Of a stretch of DNA of 64,000 nucleotides, positions 35,598 through 47,645 are shown piece after piece (position 1 is the stretch's first letter; each line of letters opens with the position of its first letter). The stretch lies in the NCBI GenBank assembly GCA_020726505.1, contig JAHLEZ010000009.1, forward strand, positions 1,736,001 to 1,800,000, read 5' to 3'. This DNA comes from Leptodontidium sp. MPI-SDFR-AT-0119. Taxonomy: Eukaryota; Ascomycota; Leotiomycetes; Helotiales; Leptodontidiaceae. The position numbers were made by a program, and so were the translations under genes. The notes under the pieces are model-generated. The model did not search any database. It saw nothing but the letters and a program-made list of their open reading frames with translations, and was not told the DNA's origin.

Positions 35598-36211
35598 CTG
35601 GCAAAACTTCTTTTGGAAGAACTATTTCTAATATACGTAGAAGTAAATAACAGGCAATATATAAGAAATAACAAATAAAATGACAGAGTATCTAATAGCG
35701 TCTGATTCTGGCCTGACAGTGTCCCGAAAGTGCCCCGAAAGGGGTCCGAATATGGCGAGGCGCAGTAGCGAGGTTAAGCGAGAACTAATAATAATAGGAA
35801 CCTTTAGTATTATATAACGTGATAGATATATATGTGTCGCTTTCTCTTTAAAGGTTTAGAATCTCTTTAGTAAATATATATATAACTACTATACGTATAT
35901 TACTTTCCGATCTCCCTGAATTTGTGACGGTCTTGGTGCTGACGTCACGTGTTTAGGGGCTAGTGTTTCAGCTTTAAGGATATAGGGGTCAGCTACAGCT
36001 ACAGCTGTCCTTCTTCTGTATCTATTGTTCTAAGTACGAAGTGTATTGTCTTGAATCTGTCTGTCTTGAGTGCCTCCGTCACAGAATTCGCTTAATATAG
36101 CTTAAAAACTGACATTTCTAAGAAGACTATATTAAATTAAATAGACAAGTCAAAAGTAAATATACTCTTCGGAGATAGTTCGGTGGGGAAACGGTGTGTT
36201 AACTAAAAATA

Positions 36212-36916
36212 GTGCTTATACTAATACCTATAAGAGCGCTCGACCTCGCTTACCGTAAATGCTGTATTCGGTGCGTCCGCCTCCTCGCAAAGAATCTATC
36301 TCACGAATGTGCCTTTAATAATCCCAAGAGTAAGAAATGCGTGTACTGTGTAGAGAAGAAGTCCTGGTGTAACTCAGTAAGTATTCTTATTTCTTTTCCC
36401 TATTTTAAATCGTATTCGAATCCTCGCCGAAAGTACTCTAGATATACGGTTACTAATATATAATAGATTCTGTGGTTTGTTGCCGAAGAATACTTTTGTC
36501 TAGTTATTGCCCTCGAGGTAAAAGATAAAGAAGTTATTATTATTGTCGCTGAATTAATTAATTCGGTATTATTAGTCGCCGCTATTAACGTACTAAAGAC
36601 TACTAGGGAGTTGTCGCTGGCGTTATTGGAGGAAACGCGCGTTATGCGCCGGGAAATCGCTGGCTTAGTTAGCTTGTAAGTAATAAGTTAACTTCCTTAT
36701 CCCTTTTTAATATTAAGGCTCTTAAGTATTAACGCTTTATTATAAGAGACAGTGTTAGTTTTAAACCGGCTCTTTACTGTCGTCTCCTTTGCCGCCACTA
36801 AGCGTAGTAGGGAGGACGGCAGTGAGGACGATGCTCTCACTAAGCGTCTCCGCCGAAGTCGCTATTATAGTATAGAGGAGGAGGACAAGGAACCTCTTTT
36901 AGATATTTATAAGTAG
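36212..36916 (+). pseudogene. Antisense cysteine-rich gene carried by the copia element
   Basis: Lying opposite to pol, next to the 3' LTR, this three-exon gene opens near 36212; the present first codon is GTG and the true start is unclear. Exon 1 has C-x2-C-x11-C-x9-C-x2-C-x6-C (CIRCVRLLAKNLSHEC, then KCVYCVEKKSWC) and a GTAAGT donor two residues after the last Cys. Exon 2 (about 36467-36679) encodes a Val/Leu/Glu-rich helical segment, followed by another GTAAGT. Exon 3 (from about 36745) ends in an acidic and basic tail with KRLRRSR, a possible nuclear signal, and a stop at 36914-36916. Remarkably few stops are present for a RIP-hit element. The function is unknown; the cluster resembles a widened Zn2Cys6 motif. 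Confidence 0.6.
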
Positions 36917-37199
36917 GGGATTCGGCCCTGTTTCGGATTGGCTTCGTAGTAAGTTCTTTGTGGCGGTACTTTCTTTATACTACTATATAGGAGTAGCCCC
37001 TTATAGTAAAACCGGCAGTTTGTCCCTGTTAGAGTGTCGTCGTAAGGCCGCCTATTAGTACTTTGAATTAGAGGGTGTTTAGAACTAAATCGAGTGTGTT
37101 TCTGACTTTATAAATTAATTAAATATGAAAATAATCGCAAGTAATAAATTAATAAATAAGAGTTATAAGGAAATATATAAAAAAATCAACGAGTATAAG

Positions 37200-40100
37200 A
37201 AACCCCTTCGTTATTAGTCCGAATTGACTCTAGTTGACCGTTGAACTTAACCCTTTATTTTGACAGTAAGGATGTTAGTGTTAATAAAATCCCGAAGAGC
37301 CTTATTTAGAGCACTCTTCGTTATGGCGTTAGTAGGATTATTGGCGCCATTGATCTATCGAACCTCTATTAGTTCTTTGCGCTCGTATAATTAACGAATA
37401 GTTATAATATTGATTATTAAGCGCTTCTCTTTCGTCGTACTGAGCTTGACAATATACTTATAAAGGGATAAAGAATCTATGTAAATAATAATAGGAAGAC
37501 GTGGGATGCTAAGTTTATTAGTTACTATATTAATAGTCGTATTAAGGGAGATCAATATATTAATGCCAGCTATTATAGTATACAGCTCCGATGCGAGCAC
37601 TGCACGAGTTACCCTCTTACATTTTATTAAGCTAGTATGTACGATGTTATTAGTTAAGGTGAATTGTGTATCCCCTACTGTTTCGGCACTGATTATTAGT
37701 ACGAAACTTATCTGTGAACTTAAGTCTTTATTGTTAGCAAAAGAACTGTCTATAAAAACGTAGACCTTCGTAGACTGTAAGTTAATTAGTACGTATTAGA
37801 GTCCTCTCTCTAGGTTGTCTATTTGTTATTTAAGGCGTAAGTTTAAAGCCTTGACGTCGTCTTCCGTCGGATCTTAGTGTTGCGCTGCGACCGAGAGGTC
37901 AAATATTGCTTCCGGCTGACATATAATAATAAGATAGGCTGCACGAGCTCGCTGTTCTTTATAGGCCTTCTTATAGTCCTCTTTCCTTGCGTCGACTAGC
38001 TCTAGCCTTACTCCCTGACCCTTTTGAGACATATAGAGGTTGTCCCCGTTTATAGTAATAGTGTACTTATTAAACGTAATAGTTTCGGTAGGGAGTAGTA
38101 CTTGTATCGGCTTTGTTAGAAAACTGGCCTTAGTAATCTTATTTTACTCTCTTACCAAGAAGTCCTTATCTCTTAGAATCAAGGTGTCGTCTGTCTACAT
38201 TCCTACGACTCTAAAGTTATAGCTTTCCTTAGTGCTAATTAGTAAGTATAAGTCGTACGTTAATGTCTCTATTTGTAGGTTCTTTATATAATGTTTATAA
38301 TATATATTAAACTAATAGTTTCCGGACTTAAATATATTGTATAATAGTAGTATTACTATAAATATCGTGCTAGGAGGGAAATCTCTTGTGATCTCTTTTA
38401 GTGGCTATATAAATATGTCTCGGAGAAGCCTTGTCTCTACCTAGACGTAAGCTTAAGTAATGTCCCTAATAGCTAGATGGGATTCGGATTAGTTTTGGAG
38501 GCGATTTAAGTACTTGACGGCAGCGGCTAAAAATATAAGTAACTATTGGCTAGATCGTTGGATTGTCGGAGACTAAGTTAAAATCTCTCTCTTCCCTTTA
38601 TTATTAAAGTATTAAATTACTAGTCTTAACTTCTTATATAAAGTTAACGTCTCCTTGCCTTTGACTTCGTTTACTATCTTTGACTTAAAGATGCGGTGGC
38701 CTCTTACTCTAGGGTCGTCCTTATAGATAGGCACAAAAACACCTCTTTTAATAAGTGCTTTGTATTCCGTCCTTTGAGACTATTAGAATAGTAGTTTAAG
38801 CGCTGTAATCTTCCCTTTAATATAAAGTTTAATAAATAGCTCCTAGTCCCTTGTCTCTTTTTTAGTTAGAAACACTTTAGTATTATAATCGTTATTAATA
38901 GTTAGTAAATCTAAGAAGTGTTTCGTAAATGGAATTTAGATAGCGATTTGGGGTGGATTCGGTGTTATTTTAGTAGTGTTTCTAATCGGGGATCCTAGAT
39001 GTTATTTATAGATATCCTCTAGTAAGTTTTCTTTTTGTCGTTTAATACTAAAGGTGTTTGTCTTAAAGGGACGAACTGTAGTCGATCGGAACGTACGTAT
39101 TCTCTTATTTCTTATGTCGATCCTATATGATTCTCCCTTTATACTTAAGAAATCGTAAGGTCTTGTTTATCTTTTACCCTCCTAGTATATTAGAACTTGA
39201 TTATTGAGGTAGAGATCGTGAATATAAGTAGTTCTAGGGCCGTTTCGTGTGGCTAACGTATTATTAATTTTGCGTGTAATATAGATTTTCTATACTTCCT
39301 TTATAGCTTTCTTAATCGTAGCTGCACGTTACTTAACTGACGGATTTAGGGGGTCTAACTCTGTCATTCTAGGGTATGCGCCGAAAACAAGTAGTGTAGG
39401 GATGAGCCTATTAAGTCTAGTTGTATTATTTATTACTTTTATTACTATTTGTAGTCAGTCTTCGTCGCTTAACTTAGGGTGCTCTTTTATAACGATTTCA
39501 TAGGCACAGCGTAGTAGGTGGTAGTATCGCTTAACTTTACTAATTAAATAGTGTGCCTTAATAGGTACTAGCTTAGGGGTACTACTCACAGATCTAAGTG
39601 CACTCTAAAACTCCTTAGAATTAAAATTAATGTCATAGTCGTACACGACAAAATCCGGAGGTCTAAGGTATATATTAATTTATATTAACTTAAATGTGTT
39701 AAAGGTAGCCTAAGCCGTAGCGGAACCGAGGGCCTTTTAGAGTAGTTTCGCCGCACTAAAACCCGTTACTTTATTTATTATGTAGAGGGTATATCGTTCT
39801 TTAAACATTGCGATATCGACGTAGACTATATAATTAAAGTCGACGTCGTCTTGTAACTTAAAGCGGAACTTATGTGGAGTATCTATGTATTTCTGGCAAT
39901 ACTTATATATCTCTTTGACCCTTAATATAACTTCTGAGTCATACTTATAGCCAGCTTGATCTAGCAAGTGCTGTAGACGTCTTACTAAAGGGTGTCTGAA
40001 ACGCCTATGAAGCCGACGTATTTCTGGTTCGGTCAGGTGGCATGTATTTATTGTTCTAGTAGAAGTGTTTAATAATTGACGATATTGATCCAAAAGTAGC

Positions 40101-40810
40101 TATAGATGCCCATACTTCCGTATAATTAAGTACTTCTTGTCGCCCTAAATTAAGACGTTGCGTAGGTTGTTATATTACGCATTTAGCGCATTTAGTTATT
40201 ATAAATAAACTAGAAATAGGATATTTACGTCCACGATTTAGAAGTCTATTTCTCTAGTTAGAGTATTAACTATAGTAACCCCTAAGGACGGTCGCGAACC
40301 GGCACTGAATGTGATCCGGCTCTAGCCCGCCTGGCTAGTGTTAAACTTGACATCTTGAATTCGCTATAAAGCTCGTAACTAGTTAATCCCTCCTGTGTTT
40401 TTATTAGATGCCCCTGTGTTAATTAATAGTCCTTAAAAGAATCTGTCTATTTATTGCGTTATATAGGCTTTACTAGGAGCGAGTCTCTTGATTTTACTTT
40501 CTAAGATGTAAGTAGCCTTCCTCTCCTTAAGTTGCCCTATGACTTCTCGTGTATTATACTATGCCTTACTTACTATAAATACAGTCGTGAAGTTTGTAGT
40601 ACTATCGCTATTATCGTCGTCGGAACTCTTTAAAGAATCGTTAATATTTATTAAAGTGTCTAAATCCATATCCTAGTGACCTCCCGAATAGTGTCCGGAT
40701 ATAGTCCGGTTCTAGTTCGAATTAGGGTCGATTCCCTTAATATAAGTTAGGTAGCTCCTAAAAGTCTTATTTGTGGCTCTTACTCCTTCAGTCTTGCGCG
40801 CCGCGAAGTA
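37200..40810 (-). pseudogene. Copia Pol: integrase, RT, RNase H (broken)
   Basis: Integrase: a GAG-pre-integrase-like zinc region at 39737-40093 (LHRRFRHPLVRRLQHLL, then KYCQK) and VDI with the first catalytic Asp. Reverse transcriptase: around 38150-38230 the text VGM-stop-TDDTLIL corresponds to the copia TDD active site with both Asp kept. RNase H at about 37240-37760 shows VFIDSSFANNKDLSSQ, CKRVTRAVLASELY and YIDSLSLY, then TTKEKRL. Stops are mostly TAG/TAA at Gln or Trp codons, as from RIP. Confidence 0.75.
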
Positions 40811-42780
40811 TCTTGCCTTAGACGCTGCTTACTCTTCGTTAGAGTAGCGACTACTATAGTAATTTATCTTCTTATAAATAATACACCTTATATAGTCTAA
40901 TATAAGCTGGAATTTGTCTTCGTGTTTATTTCTACTTGAAAATTTCATCTTACGGTCAGAGTAATAAGCCGCCCCCTTTGCGACATAAGATCAGTGGCGA
41001 TTCGGATGAGATCTAGAGTACTGACCTACCCTCGATCCCGAGTTATAAGTTATCTTAACGCTAATAGCGGAGCGGAGACTATTTATTAATATAAGGAAGG
41101 TAAGAGGTACTATAAACAAGGCTATCTTGAAGAGGGGGTTCCCTGATATTCCTTATACGAGTTTATCGCGGAGTGTCTTGTCGTTTTATATATTATCGTC
41201 TTTTAGGCTAAGTTAAATACTCTGTAATTCCTTAGCGAAGTTCTCTAATTAGGTTAGCACCAGCTTTCCCTTTTAGTGAGGCTCCTCCTGAAATAACGAG
41301 AAGGTTAGACTAAACTACTAACTGAGGAACTTATTAACTCTTTCTTCCGTCTTAAAGTGTTCGCGAGTCGTTCTGACAAGCTTATTAAATAAGTACCCCT
41401 TATTCTAGAGGTACTAGTAGTAGTACGAACTGGCTTCGTCTTGTAGTATCGACGGAAAGGCTCGGTTCTAGACCTTAGTTTTAACTAATATTCTCTAATA
41501 TAAGTCAGCGAAGATGTGGAGCTTTTTATTTAGGTAGTCCTTGTCCCTGTTATATTAGAGCTCTTTAGTGTATATCTTAGTAAGGTTTACTAACGATTTT
41601 GCTTAGTCTAGGGTCAATAGATTTATGACATATTATAATAGCCGAATCGGCTCTGTATGTAGTCTAGTAGTCGTAGGAACTTTAAATAGTAGTAATGACT
41701 CGTCCCGTGGGTGTATTACTGGCGTTAGTGTGAGATTTAGTAACGCGTGGTTATTTAATTTCTATAAGTAGAGATTACTTAAGGGATCCCTCTTAAAAGT
41801 AAATGAGAACTCCTTCTTTAGGACTATAAGTAGAGGGGTTACACTATATAGATCCTTGACCTTATCTCCTTTAATAAGGGAGATCTTAAGTAATCTTAAT
41901 AATTGAATCGTCTTTATAAGCTTTACTCTTAACCTTTCTAAAGGAGTGTCTTCTTCCACGGAATAAATAACTACCTTTAGTTAGTGTTATAGAGACATCG
42001 GGGGTTGATTTTATTAAAGTGTTATTGGGATTAGCGGTAGTAGGCGAGAGACTAATTCCTAGATGTGATTCGGTACTGATTCGGGGTAGTTCCGAATTTA
42101 TATTTCTATTTAGTCCTTTAGTCACAGATTTTCCTTAGCTTGTATTGTTTTTGCTAAAGTATTTGTTGTCCTCGTTCCCTTAGTACGTCGTATAAATACG
42201 CTAAAGGCTCGTAAGTCGTTCTTAAGACACGTACGTTCCGCTGTCTTAATTAACTTGAACTTATTTGCCGTTTAACCCTTAAAGTACTCTTAAAAGTCTT
42301 AGAAAAGGAACTTTCCCTTGAGGTGTCCGTTATAGAAGTCCTCCTTAAACTTCTATAAATATACTATTACGTCTACTAGGAAATCTAAATCAAGATTTAC
42401 TTTCTCCTTAGGTGTAACTATGACATTAATGATTTCCGGAGTTAATTCTGGCTCTAAGGTATAGTCTAAAGCATCCGCTATTATATCGGATACGATTCGT
42501 AAGTAATCCGGTGGGTTCCTAGATAGGTTTCTCGAAGGTCTAAAGTTTTAGATTCAAGGATATTGACTTAATAATCTTCATAAAGTAACTGTTGTATTGT
42601 GATAGCTCTTTTCTAACGTGCGATAGTCCTAGTCGAGTCTCAAGAGAGAAGTTGCCTTCCCTCTACGATTTAAAAAAGGTAAAATGCCCTTTAAGGAAAA
42701 TACAATTAAGTACTCCTTAAGTTAAAGCCTAGAATTCGCTTTATAGCCTAAGACCTTTTCTGTCTGTGGTAAGGTTGACG
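40811..42780 (-). pseudogene. Copia Gag region with degraded zinc knuckle
   Basis: Near 40815-40895 the minus strand reads RCIIYKKINYY followed by EE-stop-AASKARYF. This matches the knuckle of fungal copia Gag (C-x2-C...C, then EER-AAKARY) with two Cys changed to Tyr. The segment toward 42780 is AT-rich and broken, with only short open pieces such as 41762-41959. An aspartic protease could not be placed. Confidence 0.5.
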
Positions 42781-42802
42781 ATATAAGCTTGCCACTGATT
42801 AG

Positions 42803-43058
42803 TGTCAGTGTAGTACCAGTTTATGTACTACGCCGTATGTGTAAATATATTCTAATGCGAGTATGGCGATAGAGTAATAAATGTATAGTTTAAAATCTGT
42901 GTATATTTTAAGAGAGTGCGAGGAGAGCTAGACTATATACTACGAAACCCCACCGAATCTCCACCGAAACTAGTCCGGCTAAGCTCTGACCCTTGAATTT
43001 GACCCGCACCCCCTTTTTCAGACCGAAGTATGCTTATGCAGGGACCTGTGGACCAACA
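42803..43058 (-). repeat. 5' LTR of the copia element
   Basis: 256 bp, starts TGTCAGTG and ends GGACCAACA, followed by TATTA (43059-43063), which matches the duplication left of 35342. Confidence 0.9.
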
Positions 43059-43063
43059 TATTA

Positions 43064-44740
43064 TAGAACATCTTAACGTCTCTTTCGCTTAATTAGATTT
43101 CTAGAAATATAATCTCAAAGAGCGAGAAATAGCGATAATACTTTTCGAAGTATTAGTTACCCTTACTTACGAACGACGTAATAGTTAATAGTAATAAGTT
43201 CTAAAAGGCGTAACTTATGTCTCTTCGCTTAAGTTTTCTTATAGAGACCTCTTGTAAGAAAACATTTAGTTGTCTCTTAATAAAGATATTAAATTTAATT
43301 AGTTTATTTTATATATAACACATAACTTGTGCTTATTTATTTGTTATAGTCCTAGATCCTCGAGTGCTCAAGTATAATAGACTCTATAAGAGCCTTAAAG
43401 TCTTATAAGTTTTATTAGATTTTCTAATTTTAGCTAAAATTATAAAATAAATAATACTTTCTTATTATTACCTCACCTTAAATAATAAGAAATAGTCTAG
43501 GGACGCGATTGATTTTATCTTATATACTTTAGAAAAGTCGTTTGAGAGTTTAATAAATATAAGGAGTAATTAAATAGTATATTACGAATATTAGTTAATT
43601 AAACTAATATTACTTCCTTAAGTAAGTTATATCCTTAAGAAGGCTAATTCTATATATCCGTTTCGCCTACGAAGCCGAGCGTAAGTCTTAGAATTCTAAT
43701 AGCGAAAATGAGCAAGCCTTTGACTTCGATTTTATTACGGTGGCTTAAGGATAGGATTTTTCTAAATATTATACTTGAAATTCACGATAATAAACAAATA
43801 TTATAGTATATTACGCGGCTGGTTCCTCGACTTTCATAACTTTAGGTACTCTTAAGCGTAGTATCGTCCCTTTACGTTAGGTAAGGTATGCCTACTTCTA
43901 GAAACCCCTTTTAAACTCATTCTTTTATAGTCGGTGGAGAGGAACTTTATAACGAGCATTCGTAGCGAAGTATCAAGTGCGATGTTATTTCGGATTAATA
44001 TTAATGTCGAGTAAGAAATATAAATAATAGTAATAAATATAAAGGAACTTTTTTCTTTAAGTCTTATAGGGAGATTTAATTTAATATAACTATCGCTATT
44101 ATATAATTTGCTTTATATTCTCTCCTCCTTATACCTTAGCAAGCTTATAACTCGACTTCATCGCATCGAACAAATAAAATAGAATTAATTTCTTATTAAT
44201 AGTTTATTAAGTAATATCGTTTACTTGAGAACGAGGTAACTAAACCGTCTTATTGGCCCGCCCTGTGCTACTCCATCTCGAAGTCATATGGTAAAAGATT
44301 TATCGGTGTAAGGTATACGAAATCCTAGAATATATAAATTAATTATATACTACATTTATATTAATTTAACTTATAATGTTTGCCTTTACTAGTTACTAAG
44401 ATTCGTCATCGATTAAACGGTATATAGTGACTCGGCCCCGCCGGCGAATAAATAGAGTTACCTTAAACCTAGGAAGTTGGCCTAGTTCGTGCGCTTTCTT
44501 AACTAATGTATTCTTCCTCCCCGAAGCCCCTTTATACGAATTCCTTCTTTTTGTTATTGTATTACGACACAAGATATACTTTATAGAGAAATAGAATGCC
44601 TTATAACGTTTATATATACAAGAAGTTAAGGAGATCATCTCTTAGTTCTCTAATACGTAATAGTATTATTACTTTATTACTAAATTTTAAAGGGGTAACT
44701 ATCTCGTTATTTAATTGTTGTCAGCTAGTAGTAGTGATAC
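43064..44740. other. RIP-mutated AT-rich tract
   Basis: CA/TG-poor DNA without recognisable coding or terminal repeats. The open stretch 44396-44638 (minus) has basic composition but no family match. Confidence 0.5.
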
Positions 44741-44999
44741 TATCAGAATATTGACCCCCTACAGAAACCGGGGGGAGACTGCGGACTCGATTCATTTGCT
44801 TCGGAAGGGGTAATGCAGACACCGGATGATGGAGAGCGACGGCATAAGTTGAGAGTATAATATGGGATCATGCCAGAAACATTATTCAATTGTATAGATA
44901 GCCTTCACCCAAACTCTGCATCGATATGCATGAAATCAGGAAAAGGGAGACAAAAAAATATATACTTCGAGGAACAGGAATCCTATTCTTGCCATGTTC

Positions 45000-46250
45000 A
45001 GACCCTTGAAAGCGAGATTACCTTTGCTATAATAGACAGATCGTTCTTTGATCAGGCCTGTCTCCCTAAGATGTACGCTTGTTCTTGAGTTCTTCGCCCG
45101 TAGCGGCTTCATTATTCAGCCATCTCAACCTAACAAATGTAGCTCCCGGACTAACAAGTAAAACGGCAGCTAAAACTTTCAATGCAGAGATCGTCAACCC
45201 CTCCTTATTCCCTCTACTGGCCTTCATGCTCTTTCGATATTTCACCACTGCGGAAACCAATACTGACGTGAAGCCAATGAGCAAATCCTATTGTAGAAAA
45301 TAGAATGCGCCGACTCCCATTGAATGCACTTAAGTATGCGACAATGGTAGCTTAAAGATGGTTCCTAGATGGAGTGTTTAGATAGCTGATGCGCTGAACA
45401 TGATTGGGAACAGGACCGTAGAGAATGTGATAGCGAGAACTGAAGTATGAGTAGCGAAAGATCAGAATATCGCGAAGGCATAGGTACGGCGTAGGGCAGA
45501 GAGTAGTGCTGTATTGCTTGGAGATGGCTTTCGTGGAGTGATTTTGCAGTGCTCGGAAGATGAAAACATGGCTTCGAAAGTCTATTGCAGTAGGCCGGTG
45601 AAGATGGGAAACACGTTCCAGACTGCTACGGCGACTTGCTGGTTTTCCAGTGATACGGTGGCTCGTGGACCTGTAGATGGTATTGCCATGCCGATGACAA
45701 GCAGGATGTAGCCGAAAACAACAGTAAGGGGAATGGATTTGATGGATTTGGCATTTGTTTCGCTCGTAATGAACGAAGTCGATGTCTTAGTTGCGGCGAG
45801 TGTCAAAAGGACGAACCATGGGCCTGAAGTAGCCACAGCGGTGGCTTGGAAGACATATAGCTATAGCGTTGGACTATTTTCATCAGCTTTGTAAGTATTA
45901 GGAGGAATGGACATCACTTACCTGAACTTCTAGCTTTGATTACGATTCGATTTGTATGAGTCGACATACATGGTGACAATCATAGAGATATGCTGCCCTG
46001 CAAAGTACAGAGCAAACAGACTTGTCGAGGGGTGAGAACCATCGACGGCTTGCCAGAAGAAGACGATTAACATATCAAGAAGATAATCTAGAGGCCAGTA
46101 GATACTAGTGAGACTTGTTTTCAGAGGCAGTTGGCCACTTAGCAAGGTTCCTGTGATATGGAGAGATCTGAAGAGGATCGAGAGTGTGCTATTGAGAGCT
46201 GATCTAATCTACGTTCCGTAGAAGCCTAGGAACCCTAATATATATACGGT
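45000..46250 (-). pseudogene. Decayed polytopic membrane protein gene
   Basis: Three separate minus-strand segments read as parts of one fungal integral membrane protein. 45930-46250 contains DYLLDMLIVFFWQAVDGSHPS and FAGQHISMIVTMY. 45582-45890 contains ATSGPWFVLLTLAAT, FGYILLVIGMAIPS and WNVFPIFTGLLQ. 45066-45284 contains LLIGFTSVLVSAVVKYRKS. A GTAAGT...TAG intron fits at about 45888-45935. Stops and frame changes between 45570 and 45290 break it. The order of hydrophobic segments resembles uncharacterised fungal membrane proteins often seen beside secondary-metabolite genes, a judgement from memory. It sits in the middle of the DNA that splits the NRPS-like gene. Confidence 0.5.
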
Positions 46251-46254
46251 CCAT

Positions 46255-46699
46255 TTCATCGAGGATAAAACTGCAGTCATGATTACAGAGTGAGGTACTG
46301 ACTGTGGGTGATTGCCGTTCTAGCAATTCAGCGAAAGGATAGTAGAATGGATCTCTGCAAATATCAGATTATGATTGAAAAAAATCGAGGCTTGGTTTAC
46401 TAAAACTGCGATACTTATCAACCTCATCCCCCCTGGTAATTCTGTAAGACACAGTCATCTTGTTCAATCAGATTCGGAAAGACATACGCATTCGGATAAC
46501 TGGTCGTGCTAAGCCGCAGCCAACTCATCAAGCTGAAATAATTCGTGTTCGTTACCTAATAGCCTCGAGGCTGGACACTCCAAGAGCTCCTTGCCCCGGC
46601 TTCGGTGGAGTTTTTCTCCTTCGAGGGCAAGCGACTTGGTGACAAGAGCTCTCTCCAGAAGCATATCTGCAAAAGTAATAAACATTTCCCCCTCTGTGC
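46255..46699. other. No gene seen
   Basis: Intermediate base composition between the membrane-protein relic and the NLR relic. Short frames only. Confidence 0.3.
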
Positions 46700-47645
46700 T
46701 CCAAGGAAAATCTTTATCTCAATTTCACATCGATGAGCGAATGCGGTGGATAGAACATCGAGAAACGGGGCAAGAGGAGGATCAAGGGCGACCTTAGGAA
46801 GGGCAAGACAATGTTACTTTGTGGTATTGCCGACGAACTATAGAATTCGTTAGCCAAGTCTTCTTTTGCTAGGCCACAGATTTCGGGATTAACCGCGCTA
46901 CAGCTGTGCTACGAGGTCTGATTTACTTGCTAGTCGACTAACAGCTATCTCTCGTCTCGTATGTGCAAACGAGTTACAATAAAGCTAGTAAGGCTCTCTT
47001 TGAAGATGTGAATGCCTGGGTTGCCTTGACTAAGATTTTATCTGGCATTCTACAAGATCCACGTCTAGATGATACTTATTTGATTGTCGATGCGCTCGAT
47101 GAATGCGTAGTCGACTTGCCAAGATTATTAGATTTCATCGCGCAGACATCGTCTGTATCTACTCGCGTTAAATGGGTAGTCTCTAGCCGCAATTGGCCAG
47201 AAATTGAGAAGACGCTCGATATCGCAATGGAGAAGCAAAGGATATGTCTCGAGCTGAACGCAGATTCCGTCTCTACTGCAGTCGCGACTTTTATTCAAAC
47301 TAAAATTCACGATCTAAAAGAGAAGAACAAATATAAGAGCGAGACACGAGACGTTATCTAGTAATATCTTTTACTAAACGTACATGGTACTTTTCTCTAG
47401 GTGGCGTTAGTCTGCTAGGAGCTGTCGAATCTTTTAGGGTGGAAAGCCGTCTAGAAGTTAAAAGCCTTACTACCTGGACTCGATGCACTCTACCAGCGGG
47501 TGCTGGATCAAATTATGGCGTCAGAGGATTCTGAGCTCTATATGAGTGTACTGGCTGTCGTATCGACTGTGTATCGCCTTATCACAGTTGACGAGCTAGT
47601 GACTTTGAACATGCCTAATGGAGCAACTGGACTATAACTGATATA
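46700..47645 (+). pseudogene. NACHT-type NLR pseudogene
   Basis: The frame reads GDLRKGKTMLLCGI at 46787-46830, where GDPGKGKT (Walker A) is expected. It continues with ATDFGINRATAVLRGLIYLL and then the open part 46963-47361, with Walker B TYLIVDALDECVVDLPRLLDF and SSRNWPEIEKTLD. After two stops it goes on with TFL-stop-VALVC, LPGLDALYQRVLDQIM and YRLITVDELVTL. This order is that of the NACHT NTPase domain in fungal HET-E/NWD-like immune receptors. Stops are TAG/TAA at Gln/Trp codons, so RIP or similar change broke it. Neither an N-terminal effector domain nor C-terminal WD40/ankyrin/TPR repeats are visible. Confidence 0.75.

Larger units (their letters stand above)
35342..43058 (-). mobile_element. 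Full-length Ty1/copia retrotransposon
   Basis: Two 256-bp LTRs (35342-35597 and 42803-43058) are flanked by the 5-bp duplication TATTA (35337-35341 and 43059-43063), giving a 7717-bp element. On the minus strand the order is Gag with a zinc-knuckle remnant, integrase, reverse transcriptase, RNase H. Integrase before RT defines the copia superfamily. An antisense cysteine-rich gene lies between RNase H and the 3' LTR. Stops are TAA/TAG at Gln/Trp positions, so the copy is RIP-inactivated. A solo LTR of the same family is at 26209. Confidence 0.9.
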
